Shown: in pieces, positions 8,442 through 17,275 of the stretch
Numbering within the stretch: the first letter of the stretch is position 1
How the letters are laid out: each line of letters opens with the position of its first letter
Source: Bariatricus massiliensis
GTDB taxonomy: Bacteria > Bacillota > Clostridia > Lachnospirales > Lachnospiraceae
Reading direction: 5' to 3'
DNA length: 64,000 bases
Assembly: GCF_900086725.1 (NCBI RefSeq)
Contig: NZ_LT574838.1
Location: 1,065,617-1,129,616, forward strand
Program-made: the position numbers and the translations under genes
Notes under the pieces: generated by a model
The model's database searches: none
What the model was told of the DNA's origin: nothing
Seen by the model: only the letters and a program-made list of their open reading frames with translations

Positions 8442-11012
8442 CTAATCTGTATAACTTCTCAATCTATCAATGACGCTTTCTCCCACTGCCTTTTTATACA
8501 TGAAAAGGGGAATCACGATGCACACCGCAAAGAGCGCCGCAATACATGCCGCCAGCTCCAGCGCTGGATATGTAAACGCAAAGTACGCAATCCTCTTCTT
8601 CATCAACATTTTCAGTCCAAACAACGCCGCGCTTCCCATAACCACGGTCGCCGCCGCAACAATCACACTATAGAATACTCCCTCCAAAAGTATCATATTC
8701 TGCAGCTGCTTTCTGGTGAGCCCGATGCTTTCCATAACGGCAAATTCCTTCCTGCGCATAGTCAGGCCGGTCATCGTCACATTTATATAGTTCACCAGCC
8801 CCATCAAAATCAAGATTGTGCACAGCACGCCCATAACAATTCTGGACGCAGAGATATAATCCCTTGCCGCCTCCAGCATATCCGACTTTGCCAGCATATA
8901 CAGCGACTGGTTCAGCAGCTCTTCCCCCTCACTTTCCGCCCTGATCTCAAGGCTGCGGTTGTTCGCCTGCACCAGATTATTTAAACGGATTTTTAAAAGC
9001 GGTTCTTTTTCCTCATCCACATCAAGGGTTATGCCGAAAGTCCGGTCGGCCAGTCCTGTATTTTCAAATCCCTTTTGACTGGTGATAAAATAGAGGATTC
9101 CGGGGCCATTCCATGTTCTTTTGAACGGGGGAAGCCCTTTCTCCTTAAAGTCCAGATATCCGCTTAAGGTCATCGTTTCTGCCTTATCCTTGTCAAGATT
9201 ATACACTACAAGAGGCATCCCGATTGTCTCACGGCTTTTCTCCGTCATTATCTTTGAAAGACTGTGATTATGCATGATAATCAGTCCCTCCCCGTTCTTC
9301 ACCGCATCCACATCGATGTAAAGATTCTTCTCTGCCGCGAGCTCGCCCAGCTCATCCAGATACTTATCCTCAAGTACCTGCACTACCATACATCTGTCCG
9401 CCTGTTCATTCTCCGCTTCCCCTATGTCGAACCCTTCCGCCTCAAAACGGATTGCGAGTGCCTTCTCGCTGCTCGAAACTCTTGCAAAGCCTCCGTGCAT
9501 AATCTCACTGTCTTGGATACCGTCGAGGCTGAGAATCTCGTCTCTTAAAGCCGGCTCAAAGAAAATGTCCTCGTCCTTAGACTGCTCTGTACTCAATGCG
9601 GACATATGAGAATGTATCGTGAAATCCGGATTGTTGTAATCAATCTCATGGGTGGTGTCCGTACCTTTCGATATCACCACCGCCCCGAGAGATACAGTAA
9701 TGCCAAGAACAAGTGACAGCACCGTGATTATCAGACGTCTGCGGAAACGAAATATATTCCTCCACGCCATACGGAAAATGCTTCCCCCCTCCGTGCTCCT
9801 TCGCTCCTTTTTCCCCTCCGAAGCCGTGCGCTCCATATATCTGGATGCCTCAAGGGGAGACATCTTCACGACTCTCCTCATAGCAAATGCCGCACTGATA
9901 AAGACGACCGACGCACCGAAGAGATTGGCGCCCACCAGTATCCAAGGTCGGAACGCAATCATAGCCGAGGCTTGTCCCAGTCCCTTCAGGTACATATCGG
10001 AGAGCAGCCTTGGCACGACAAACAGAATGAGGATACAGCCCACCGTGCTTCCAATCAGGCAGCCCGGCAGCACGGTGTATGCGACTTGGCGGTACACGAT
10101 GCTTCTCAGCTGCTTTTTCGTCGTCCCCAATGTCTTCAAGAGGCCATATTGTCTAATATCCCGGTTCAGAGAGATATGCAGCACATTGTGCAGGAGCAGG
10201 TAGGCTCCTCCTAAAATCAACAGCATCAACGCGAACGCGGTGTCAAAACCTCCTGTCATTTCATAAATCACCTGACGGGTCATGGCAATGCCACCGATAA
10301 ACTGCTGGGTGTCATCACTCATCGGAACATCCCTATATAACAGATTTTCAATAAAATCGTCCACAATCGTATCATTCTGCTGTATTAATAAGGTTGTATT
10401 GTACTCTTTGTCGATGTCCAGTGTGTCCAGAAAAGCTTGTGAGAAATAACCTTTCGGGGCTGCCGTAAGCGGGTCTACATATTCGGTATAATAACCTGAC
10501 AGATAAAAGGCTTTTTTTAGATTCTCCCCGTTCACAAGATGAATCTCCACCACAATCTCCATACCCAATTGGGGTGTCTCAATTCCCAGTGCTTCTAACC
10601 CACGCACGGGAAGCATAATCTCATCCTCTTTTTGCGGGTATGCCCCATTGATGTCTGTGTACGCCGGCTTCTGCATATGCTGATATGCATCTTCATCCAA
10701 GACCTCGCATCCGAACGCTTCTGTATAGCCAATATCGACTGTCTCTCCGGTCTCCTTGATATAACTAAGATTTTTTATGATTTCGGCCTGTTCTTTCGAG
10801 GGACGTTCTAGCGACGTGTACGCCGCAGTTCCGGCAGTTCGTATATAGAGCAGGTAATCCGACTCAATCTTTCCTATGGAGAGGCTGAATACACCGAACA
10901 GCATGATAACTACAAAAGCCACTGCGGCGGTGAGGATTTTGTTCCGTCCCTTATTGTCTTTATAACTTTTTTTAGCAAGTAGGGCAATTACTTCTTTATT
11001 GTTATTCTTCAT
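8442..11012 (-). CDS. ABC transporter permease with two FtsX domains (module 2)
   Basis: About 856 residues from the ATG at 11012, which overlaps the end of the ATPase gene; a GTG three codons earlier (11021) is the alternative. Same layout as the module 1 permease: TM near 23-45, first extracytoplasmic domain to about 245, three TMs, a TM near 425-450, a loop of about 250 residues, three TMs. Shared segments include KGRNKIL before TM1, RTAGTAAY, YTDINGAYPQKEDEIML and LGTTKKQLRSI. The resemblance to the permease at 3315-6089 runs over the whole length, which indicates an old duplication. Confidence 0.85.
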   Translation of the reverse strand: MKNNNKEVIALLAKKSYKDNKGRNKILTAAVAFVVIMLFGVFSLSIGKIESDYLLYIRTAGTAAYTSLERPSKEQAEIIKNLSYIKETGETVDIGYTEAFGCEVLDEDAYQHMQKPAYTDINGAYPQKEDEIMLPVRGLEALGIETPQLGMEIVVEIHLVNGENLKKAFYLSGYYTEYVDPLTAAPKGYFSQAFLDTLDIDKEYNTTLLIQQNDTIVDDFIENLLYRDVPMSDDTQQFIGGIAMTRQVIYEMTGGFDTAFALMLLILGGAYLLLHNVLHISLNRDIRQYGLLKTLGTTKKQLRSIVYRQVAYTVLPGCLIGSTVGCILILFVVPRLLSDMYLKGLGQASAMIAFRPWILVGANLFGASVVFISAAFAMRRVVKMSPLEASRYMERTASEGKKERRSTEGGSIFRMAWRNIFRFRRRLIITVLSLVLGITVSLGAVVISKGTDTTHEIDYNNPDFTIHSHMSALSTEQSKDEDIFFEPALRDEILSLDGIQDSEIMHGGFARVSSSEKALAIRFEAEGFDIGEAENEQADRCMVVQVLEDKYLDELGELAAEKNLYIDVDAVKNGEGLIIMHNHSLSKIMTEKSRETIGMPLVVYNLDKDKAETMTLSGYLDFKEKGLPPFKRTWNGPGILYFITSQKGFENTGLADRTFGITLDVDEEKEPLLKIRLNNLVQANNRSLEIRAESEGEELLNQSLYMLAKSDMLEAARDYISASRIVMGVLCTILILMGLVNYINVTMTGLTMRRKEFAVMESIGLTRKQLQNMILLEGVFYSVIVAAATVVMGSAALFGLKMLMKKRIAYFAFTYPALELAACIAALFAVCIVIPLFMYKKAVGESVIDRLRSYTD

Positions 11013-11682
11013 GTCCGCCACCGCTTACCTTTCCGTCCTCAATACGGATAATACGGTCGGCCATCTGTGCAATGTCCTCATTGTGGGTCACAACAAGAAT
11101 CGTCTGGTTGAACTGGATGGCGCTTGTTTTGAGCAGCCCGATTACCTCCGTCCCCGTCTTGGAATCCAGATTGCCGGTAGGCTCATCCGCAAGTATTACG
11201 GCAGGCCGCGCCACCAAGGCCCTTGCTATGGCCACCCTCTGCTGCTGCCCTCCCGACAACGTGTTCGGCATACTGTAAAGCTTTTCCTTGAGCTTCAGGC
11301 TTTCTATGATCTGCTCCAAAAAGTTCCTGTCCTCCCCCAGCCCGTCCAGCTTGAGCGGCAGCGTCATATTTTCGTGCACATTCAGTATCGGCATTAAGTT
11401 ATAATTCTGAAACACGAATCCAATATTCCTCCTGCGGAATACGGTCAGCTCCTCGCTGTCCATGTCGGTCAGGTTCTTGCCCCTGACAATAATCTCTCCT
11501 TCCGTCGGGTTGTCCAGCCCGCCCAGCATATTCAGCAATGTCGTCTTCCCGCTGCCGGAAGACCCCACGATTGCAATGAACTCTCCCTCTTCTACAGAAA
11601 TATCAATTCCGTCCAAAGCCCTGATCTGGCTTGATGGGGTATTGTATATCTTCTTGAGTCCCTTCGTTCTTAAGACTTCCAT
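11002..11682 (-). CDS. ABC transporter ATP-binding protein, MacB/LolD type (module 2)
   Basis: 226 residues with Walker A GSSGSGKTT, Q-loop GFVFQNYNLMP, signature LSGGQQQRVAIARAL, Walker B ILADEPTGNLD and H-loop VVTHNED. The ATG at 11682 has GAGGTGGAG just upstream. The gene overlaps the permease start and follows the kinase by 66 bp. It is close in sequence to the module 1 ATPase and is expected to energise the adjacent permease. Confidence 0.9.
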   Translation of the reverse strand: MEVLRTKGLKKIYNTPSSQIRALDGIDISVEEGEFIAIVGSSGSGKTTLLNMLGGLDNPTEGEIIVRGKNLTDMDSEELTVFRRRNIGFVFQNYNLMPILNVHENMTLPLKLDGLGEDRNFLEQIIESLKLKEKLYSMPNTLSGGQQQRVAIARALVARPAVILADEPTGNLDSKTGTEVIGLLKTSAIQFNQTILVVTHNEDIAQMADRIIRIEDGKVSGGGHEE

Positions 11683-11748
11683 ATCTCCACCTCATTTCAT
11701 GATTGATATTTCTTATTCTAGCATCTAATACTTACAAACTACTTACAT

Positions 11749-12606
11749 TCATCTCCTTCGTTCTCCCACCGGCAGATAAACGGCAATCTCTAACCCGGGA
11801 CTCATGCGCCGTGCTTTCACAAATCCGCCGTGTTGGAGGACAATTTCTCTGGAAAGATAAAGTCCAAGCCCGAAGCCTTCTTGTACAGTCACCCTTTTCC
11901 CTCTGTAAAAGCGCTGAAAGATAAGATTTTCCTCCCCTTCCATAATACCGATTCCATAATCCCGCACCACAACTTGCACAAACATCTCATTTTGTACCGC
12001 CCTAACATCAATATAGGAATCTTTTTCTGAATACTTCATGCTGTTATCCAAGAGATTATATACGGCCTCTCCTAGCCAGTTGGCGTCGTGTGGGACTTTT
12101 ATTTCCGCCGCCTCCAGCCGAATCTGAATCCCTTTTTCCTCGGAAAGTGTCTTTGCCTGCAGGATACTGTTCAGCAGCGTATCACGCAGATACAAGGACT
12201 CCTTTTTTATCTGGATGATCCGGCTCTCAAGACGCGCCATCCTAATAAAAGCCTCCGTCAAAAATCGGATTCTCCCTTCCGACGCGGCGATTGCCTCTAT
12301 GCAGAACTGTCTTTCCTCCTCACTGGCCTCTTCCTCCGCCAGCATCTCAAGATAGACCTCCATATTGGCAAGGGGATTGCGCAGCTGATGGGCAATCTCT
12401 GCGATCAACTTCTTAATCTCATCCTTTTCCCGTCCGATACGTTCTTCGTTCCCACGTATTTTATCCGACAATCTAATAATCTGATGTTGTATCTTTGATG
12501 GCAGGGTGTCCCGGCTCACCTCAGCCATCCCTAAATATTCTCCGCCGATAAGCCTCTCCAGATTCCGGGACAAGGCTTCCATTTCCTTCTTCTCTTGAAA
12601 CATCAC
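11749..12606 (-). CDS. Soluble sensor histidine kinase without membrane segment (module 2)
   Basis: 285 residues. The DHp box is EIAHQLRNPL with H73, then N-box NLLDNSMKY, G1 DYGIGIMEGE and G2 GFGLGLYLS. The C-terminal stretch FYRGKRVTVQEG is shared almost exactly with the module 1 kinase. The N-terminus (residues 1-70) is charged and helical, with no transmembrane helix. The regulator gene ends 3 bp upstream, so no room is left for a membrane anchor unless it overlaps the regulator. The kinase therefore seems cytoplasmic or is held at the membrane by its ABC transporter (inference). Confidence 0.85.
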   Translation of the reverse strand: MMFQEKKEMEALSRNLERLIGGEYLGMAEVSRDTLPSKIQHQIIRLSDKIRGNEERIGREKDEIKKLIAEIAHQLRNPLANMEVYLEMLAEEEASEEERQFCIEAIAASEGRIRFLTEAFIRMARLESRIIQIKKESLYLRDTLLNSILQAKTLSEEKGIQIRLEAAEIKVPHDANWLGEAVYNLLDNSMKYSEKDSYIDVRAVQNEMFVQVVVRDYGIGIMEGEENLIFQRFYRGKRVTVQEGFGLGLYLSREIVLQHGGFVKARRMSPGLEIAVYLPVGERRR

Positions 12607-12609
12607 GTC

Positions 12610-13278
12610 CTACTTTCCAAATGTATAGCCAAGGCCAAATACATTTTTTACAAATATGGGGTTTGCCGTATCCGGCTCTATTTTCTTTTTCAGGCGGTTC
12701 AGCGTCACATTCACCGTATTTTCCTCCACGAACGCCCCTTCCTTATCCCACACCTGTTCAAGCATCATGTTTTTTGTGACTACTCTGCCCTTATTTCTGA
12801 CGAGAAGCTCCAGCAGCTTGTATTCTTTTGGCGTAAGCCTGATTTCCTCACCTTTATAAGTGACCGTCATTCGTTTGAAATCCAATTTCAAATCCATGTA
12901 GACAAATACGCCGCTGTCATCCTCCGTCCGCCTGAGGATGGCCGCAATGGCTTTCAGCAGTACCGGCATGGGAAAAGGTTTCACCAAATAATTATCCGCG
13001 CCCATATCAAATGCTTGAAGCATGTCTGCCTCTTCATCTCTGGCGGTCAAAAAAATCACAGGAATCTGATTGAAGCCGTGGGCCTTTTTGCAGATTTCAA
13101 GCCCCTCCCCGTCGGGGAGATTGATGTCGATAATCATCAGGCTGAGGCTTTCATCAATCAGCCCCAGCCCTTCCCGGACAGTATAAGCCCTGCCTACCTC
13201 GTATCCTGCCTTCACAAGCGTCCGGCTCAGCGCCTCATTAAATAAATAATCGTCCTCCACGACCGCAATCTTTCTCAT
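12610..13278 (-). CDS. OmpR-family response regulator (module 2)
   Basis: 222 residues with acidic residues ED near position 8-9, phosphoacceptor D51 (MIIDINLPDGEG), FLTARDEEADM and YLVKPFPM of the receiver domain, and a C-terminal OmpR winged helix (LTPKEYKLLELL, NVTLNRLKKKIEP, GLGYTFGK). It is followed after 3 bp by its kinase and preceded after 12 bp by a small membrane protein gene. The module 1 regulator is a paralog. Confidence 0.9.
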   Translation of the reverse strand: MRKIAVVEDDYLFNEALSRTLVKAGYEVGRAYTVREGLGLIDESLSLMIIDINLPDGEGLEICKKAHGFNQIPVIFLTARDEEADMLQAFDMGADNYLVKPFPMPVLLKAIAAILRRTEDDSGVFVYMDLKLDFKRMTVTYKGEEIRLTPKEYKLLELLVRNKGRVVTKNMMLEQVWDKEGAFVEENTVNVTLNRLKKKIEPDTANPIFVKNVFGLGYTFGK

Positions 13279-13290
13279 CTTTTCTCTCCT

Positions 13291-13611
13291 TTAGAACTTC
13301 AAAATGCAAACCGCCATCAGGCAGATGGCAGACAGCGCCAGTAAAGTAAGGGAAACACCTGCTTTTTTCTTGCAGCTATCCATAGATTCCCTGTCGCCCA
13401 TGCTCATATTGGAAGGGTACTTTCTCCTCCCGAGCAGATACAACAAGAGTCCTCCGCTGCCCTCGCCGCTAAGCGCAAACATTCCCCAAAAGTGCGGATG
13501 CTTCAAGCCCCTGCTTTTTGCGTCGATAGACGTCATCCGGAACACCTGATAAGCCAATGTAACTGCTCCCAATAAAACAAGAAATACTAATACAACCATA
13601 TACCAAGTCAT
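13291..13611 (-). CDS. Small membrane protein of unknown function
   Basis: 106 residues from the ATG at 13611, chosen because AGGAGGG lies 6 nt upstream; the longer in-frame ORF to 13719 would overlap the XRE gene. There is a TM at about 4-24, a more weakly hydrophobic stretch near 42-60 that contains SGEGSGGLLLYLLG, and a TM near 86-104. I do not recognise a family. Its place between the XRE regulator and the first TCS of the array suggests an accessory role in sensing. Confidence 0.65.
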   Translation of the reverse strand: MTWYMVVLVFLVLLGAVTLAYQVFRMTSIDAKSRGLKHPHFWGMFALSGEGSGGLLLYLLGRRKYPSNMSMGDRESMDSCKKKAGVSLTLLALSAICLMAVCILKF

Positions 13612-13622
13612 GTGAAACCCTC

Positions 13623-14030
13623 CTAAATTTTTTTGATAATCTGATAAAATAACGCCGTCGTACTTAAGATAGCAATGGATGCACTGCCAGCCATCAGAAA
13701 ACGGTTCTCTGCAATCCATCCGTTAAAAAACACAAATAGAACAACTAAAAAGGCGTTTATGCCTATCGCCGTCAGCAGCTTTTTGTTACTGCTCACGACG
13801 TCCGTACTTTCCTCCAAATGCTTCATCATATCATCGTCCCCTTTCAATAAGATATCAAGGCTGATGTCATAGAGGTCGCTCAGTTTAATCACACTTATAA
13901 TATCGGGGTAAGACTTCTCGTTCTCCCAGTTCGATACGGTCTGCCGGGATACTGAAATCTCTTCCGCCACCTTTTCCTGAGTCAGCCCGGCCTTTGTCCG
14001 TGCATTTTTTAATTTACTGCCAATCTCCAT
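13623..14030 (-). CDS. XRE-family HTH regulator with two C-terminal membrane segments
   Basis: 135 residues from ATG 14030, with GAAAGGAG 7 nt upstream; a longer frame to 14180 runs through the operator region and is rejected. Residues 3-58 form a Cro/CI HTH (KAGLTQEKVAEEISVSRQTV, then WENEKSYPDI). Residues about 86-130 hold two hydrophobic helices, so the regulator may be membrane-tethered. It leads the long array of two TCS/ABC modules. Two inverted repeats just upstream (14079-14129) are plausible autoregulatory sites. Confidence 0.82.
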   Translation of the reverse strand: MEIGSKLKNARTKAGLTQEKVAEEISVSRQTVSNWENEKSYPDIISVIKLSDLYDISLDILLKGDDDMMKHLEESTDVVSSNKKLLTAIGINAFLVVLFVFFNGWIAENRFLMAGSASIAILSTTALFYQIIKKI

Positions 14031-14078
14031 AACACGTCTCCTTTCAATCACATCCTGCCATACTGTACGCAGATTGTC

Positions 14079-14129
14079 TATCAAACTTGTTTGACACAAG
14101 GGATTTTCCACTGTCAAAATTCTTTGACA
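14079..14129 (-). promoter_or_regulatory. Paired TGTCAAA-N4-TTTGACA operators upstream of the XRE gene
   Basis: Two inverted repeats: a perfect one at 14112-14129 (TGTCAAA ATTC TTTGACA) and one with a single arm mismatch at 14079-14096 (TATCAAA CTTG TTTGACA). The centres are 33 bp apart, about three helical turns, which suits cooperative binding of two dimers on one DNA face. The arms contain TTGACA, so they may also overlap a -35 element. Autoregulation by the XRE protein is an inference from position. Confidence 0.65.
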
Positions 14130-14202
14130 CTCCTGCAATCCTACGGAGATTACAGCAGATGGGGCTGCCTCGCCTCTCATAATTTGATAATAATCTTAAC
14201 AT

Positions 14203-14238
14203 AAAAAGAGGACTATTACCACTCTTGTAATAGTCCTC
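14203..14238 (-). terminator. Intrinsic terminator of the vanY-like gene
   Basis: A 12-bp perfect stem (GAGGACTATTAC and complement, 7-nt loop) followed on the minus strand by five T residues, 7 bp past the carboxypeptidase stop codon. It separates this unit from the downstream XRE-led array. Confidence 0.9.
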
Positions 14239-14244
14239 ATAGGG

Positions 14245-15027
14245 TCAATCCTCTCCGCCCAAATACTCTTCCAGACAAATCCCCCGCTCATATATTTCCT
14301 TTGCGGCCTCTTTCCCTACATACCGATAATGCCATGGCTCATAATTGATTCCTGTTATCTTACTTTTATCTGTGGGGAAGCGCAGAATGAAACCGTATTT
14401 ATAGGAGTTTTCCATCAGCCACCTCTGCTCTGGGGTATCCTCTTGTTTCTTATCGAGAATCTGGTAGCTCTGAGCCACGATATCCACCGCAAGCCCGGTC
14501 TGATGTTCACTGGTGCCGGGGACAGCCACCCATTTTGCCGCCTCCTTTTCTGCCTCTTCTTTTGAATATCCCTGTGCCATATAACGTTTTGTCTCGTTAT
14601 CGTATAATGTTCTCTGTTTATCCCATGTCCTGTAGGAGGAGCAAATCATTGGCGACAATCCCTCGGCACGGGCGTCATCCATCATATTCTGCAAATCCGG
14701 ATAGGCTCTTTTGTCAATAGCGTGCCCGTTGGCCAGCTGTGTTAATTCGACGGAAAAATTTTGATTCATGGCATTCCATGGATTTACAAGAATCATATTC
14801 CAGCCAGACTTGAAGGACGCGGTCACATTTCCCTGCGACGGTTTCGTCTTAGGCTCTGCCTTCAGCGCCGCCTGAGTGATATTCTGAGTCTGGTTTTCCC
14901 TAACGTTCATGCGTATTTTCCGTCCGAGCACGGTTCCTCCGGCTGCCACCGCACATATCAGCGCCCCGCAGCACAGCATTCTCAAACATCCGTTTCTTTT
15001 TTGTTTGCCTGTATTTCCTCTCATCAT
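14245..15027 (-). CDS. vanY: VanY-like D-alanyl-D-alanine carboxypeptidase
   Basis: 260 residues. An N-terminal membrane anchor or signal (residues about 14-36, CLRMLCCGALICAVAAGG) is followed by a linker and a peptidase M15B domain. The zinc motif is TSEHQTGLAVD (SxHxxGxAxD) and the third ligand lies in EPWHYRYVG; CSSYRTWDKQ is the substrate-binding motif. The enzyme trims the terminal D-Ala from muropeptides outside the membrane. It lies downstream of a TCS and a membrane-anchored unknown protein in the same orientation, as in VanRS-regulated or housekeeping carboxypeptidase units. Vancomycin resistance should not be assumed, because no vanHAX genes are present. Confidence 0.88.
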   Translation of the reverse strand: MMRGNTGKQKRNGCLRMLCCGALICAVAAGGTVLGRKIRMNVRENQTQNITQAALKAEPKTKPSQGNVTASFKSGWNMILVNPWNAMNQNFSVELTQLANGHAIDKRAYPDLQNMMDDARAEGLSPMICSSYRTWDKQRTLYDNETKRYMAQGYSKEEAEKEAAKWVAVPGTSEHQTGLAVDIVAQSYQILDKKQEDTPEQRWLMENSYKYGFILRFPTDKSKITGINYEPWHYRYVGKEAAKEIYERGICLEEYLGGED

Positions 15028-15120
15028 CTTCTGCCTCCTGAATCATATACATTGTTCTGTAGATGATTCTATAAGACAGGTGATTCCTTTTTGATTCGGA
15101 TTTGTATCAAAATTGCATCA

Positions 15121-15873
15121 TTATTCGGTTGCTAGATTATATTCTTCTACACGGTTGTATCCCACCGTTCCCTGACTGCCGAACTCAAACGAATGGACTT
15201 TTTGCTCTTTTTCATCATAGGTAGCCGCAAACACACTGATTATACTTTCTGAATAATAGGCAGCTACGCTGAAACGCTCTCCCTCCTCATCCACTGATTC
15301 CAAGCCAAGCTGCAGATACTGCAAGAATTTCTCCTCCGGCAGTTCCATTACCGAATATAAAGAATTTTCTCCCTCAAAAATAATATCGAAGCCATACAGT
15401 AAGAAGACATCAGTGTCCATATACGCGATGATATCAAGTCCTTCATACCTTACATGCATCTCCCATAGACTGACTGCTTCCTTCGGATTCTGAGACTTGA
15501 TATAGGTTATCTTAGATACAGAAGCCTGATATACATCTGGGAACACTAATTGCGGAATGATTCCAAGACCTGTTAATTTTTCAAGCTCCTCCTCCATAAT
15601 GCTTACGATATCCCGCTTCTTCTCATCAGAAACTGCGTCCGCCTGCTGCACTATCACATTGGGAGCTTCCCGGATTATACAAAGGCGCTCTCTTATATCA
15701 GAACTCTGCTGCGTTTTCTCTCCATCCCCCTCCTCCACCGGCAAGGAAGTGACATTGATACGGCCGAACATTCTGTTGTTTTTATACATCATAACTAAAA
15801 TCGGCGCTGCCGCCACTGTAACCAACAGGCCAAAAATCGCAAGGACCCCCAGCCCTTGTTTTACTCTACTCAT
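15121..15873 (-). CDS. Membrane-anchored protein of unknown function
   Basis: 250 residues with one N-terminal hydrophobic segment (about 8-29) and the rest predicted outside the membrane. No motif was recognised. It overlaps the end of the kinase gene by 8 bp, so it is translationally coupled to the TCS and is a candidate for its accessory or sensing partner. Similar-sized anchored proteins behind TCS genes in Clostridia are often annotated only as hypothetical. Confidence 0.7.
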   Translation of the reverse strand: MSRVKQGLGVLAIFGLLVTVAAAPILVMMYKNNRMFGRINVTSLPVEEGDGEKTQQSSDIRERLCIIREAPNVIVQQADAVSDEKKRDIVSIMEEELEKLTGLGIIPQLVFPDVYQASVSKITYIKSQNPKEAVSLWEMHVRYEGLDIIAYMDTDVFLLYGFDIIFEGENSLYSVMELPEEKFLQYLQLGLESVDEEGERFSVAAYYSESIISVFAATYDEKEQKVHSFEFGSQGTVGYNRVEEYNLATE

Positions 15874-17275
15874 TCTGGGCCTCCTTCATAGTCACTGTCA
15901 CACTCGTCCCTTTGCCCACAGCGCTGTCAAACGTGATTGTAAAATCGTGGAGCTTCAGTATTTCATCACAGATAGCAAGCCCAAGCCCTGCCCCTCCCTG
16001 CTTTCTGGAGCGGGATTTGTCCCCCATATAAAAGGCCTCTTTTATTCTGGAAAGCTCCTGCTTTTCCATGCCTTTTCCAGAATCACGTATGATTACCTGA
16101 TAGTTATCCCCGTTCCATCTTCCGCTTATCTGCAGCTTTCCACCATTCTCCATAGCCTTTCTCCCATTATCGATGAGATTAAGAAATACGGTCTTCATCA
16201 ACTCTGCGTCGAACGCTATGACAGCCTCTTCCATACAGCAGGAGAAGTGAATACCTTCTTCTGCAAGCTGGGGCCCTATCATAAAACTGATTTCATCAAA
16301 AAAGGTGCGCATATCCGTGGGAATAAGATTCACTTCCTGATTCTTCAATACAATCAAATTAAGAAGACGCATAGACAATGTTTCCAGACGTTTTCCTTCC
16401 GCAAAGATGTACTGCGCGCATGTATGTATCTGCTCTGCGCTCATCTTCTTCCTGCGCAGCATATCCGCATAGCCGATGACCGAGGTCAGGGGCGTCTTCA
16501 ATTCATGGGAAAATGCTCCGACAAACAATTCTTTCTTTTGCGCGCTGTCCTCCAATTCATATATCTTTTCTTCCAGATTATCCGCCATCTTGTTAAAGTT
16601 ACATGACAGGGCGGCAAATTCATCGCTTCCCCTCATATCGACTCTTCTGCTTAAATTCCCGGCCGCGATGTCCTGTGTCGCTCTTGTCAGAGAGACGACC
16701 CGCCGCATTAAAAGCTTAGAGACCACAAAGGTAATCATCCCTCCAATCAAAAGCATGCCGGCCATTACTTTTAAAAGTGTCTCATATTGTGACTTTTGAT
16801 TATCAAAAATAAACGTTACTTCTCTTAGCATCTCAATATAAAAAGTGCTTCCCTCAAATGATGCCGGACGTATCAATTGGACATAAGCCCCCGCCTCTGT
16901 TTTTTTCATAGTCCAGCCAGCCTCATTCTTTGTTAAGGAGGCAATCAACTCTTTATCGAAAGTCTGGTCCAGCGAAGAAAACACTTCCCCACCGCCGGTG
17001 TCCGTCACTCCAAAGGCGATTCTCTGGTTCATATTATTGATGTCGATGGACTGGGCAACCCGGGTCAGTTTCTGCCTGATATCTTCACGTCCACCCTCGC
17101 TTTTACATTCATTCGCAAGAGAATAATAGACGATTTCTCCGTAGTCGTATGCCGTCTCTACTTCATTCTTCAACAGCGCATTAAAATTAGAGTCAATCAG
17201 AATATAGCCTCCCAGAGAAAAGCAGGCGGTGCAGATAAGCATTGTGGTGAAAAATATTTTCCAGAAAAACTTCAA
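15866..17275 (-). CDS. Two-TM HAMP sensor histidine kinase
   Basis: 469 residues: TM1 about 8-26, an extracytoplasmic region to about 165, TM2 about 167-190, HAMP about 191-245, DHp box GAFSHELKTPLTSV with H257, and an ATPase domain with N-box NLIDNGRKA, G1 DSGKGMEK and G2 GGAGLGLAICDEI. The start overlaps the stop of the response regulator by 4 bp (ATGA). Its regulon probably includes the carboxypeptidase downstream (inference). Confidence 0.9.
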   Translation of the reverse strand: MKFFWKIFFTTMLICTACFSLGGYILIDSNFNALLKNEVETAYDYGEIVYYSLANECKSEGGREDIRQKLTRVAQSIDINNMNQRIAFGVTDTGGGEVFSSLDQTFDKELIASLTKNEAGWTMKKTEAGAYVQLIRPASFEGSTFYIEMLREVTFIFDNQKSQYETLLKVMAGMLLIGGMITFVVSKLLMRRVVSLTRATQDIAAGNLSRRVDMRGSDEFAALSCNFNKMADNLEEKIYELEDSAQKKELFVGAFSHELKTPLTSVIGYADMLRRKKMSAEQIHTCAQYIFAEGKRLETLSMRLLNLIVLKNQEVNLIPTDMRTFFDEISFMIGPQLAEEGIHFSCCMEEAVIAFDAELMKTVFLNLIDNGRKAMENGGKLQISGRWNGDNYQVIIRDSGKGMEKQELSRIKEAFYMGDKSRSRKQGGAGLGLAICDEILKLHDFTITFDSAVGKGTSVTVTMKEAQNE

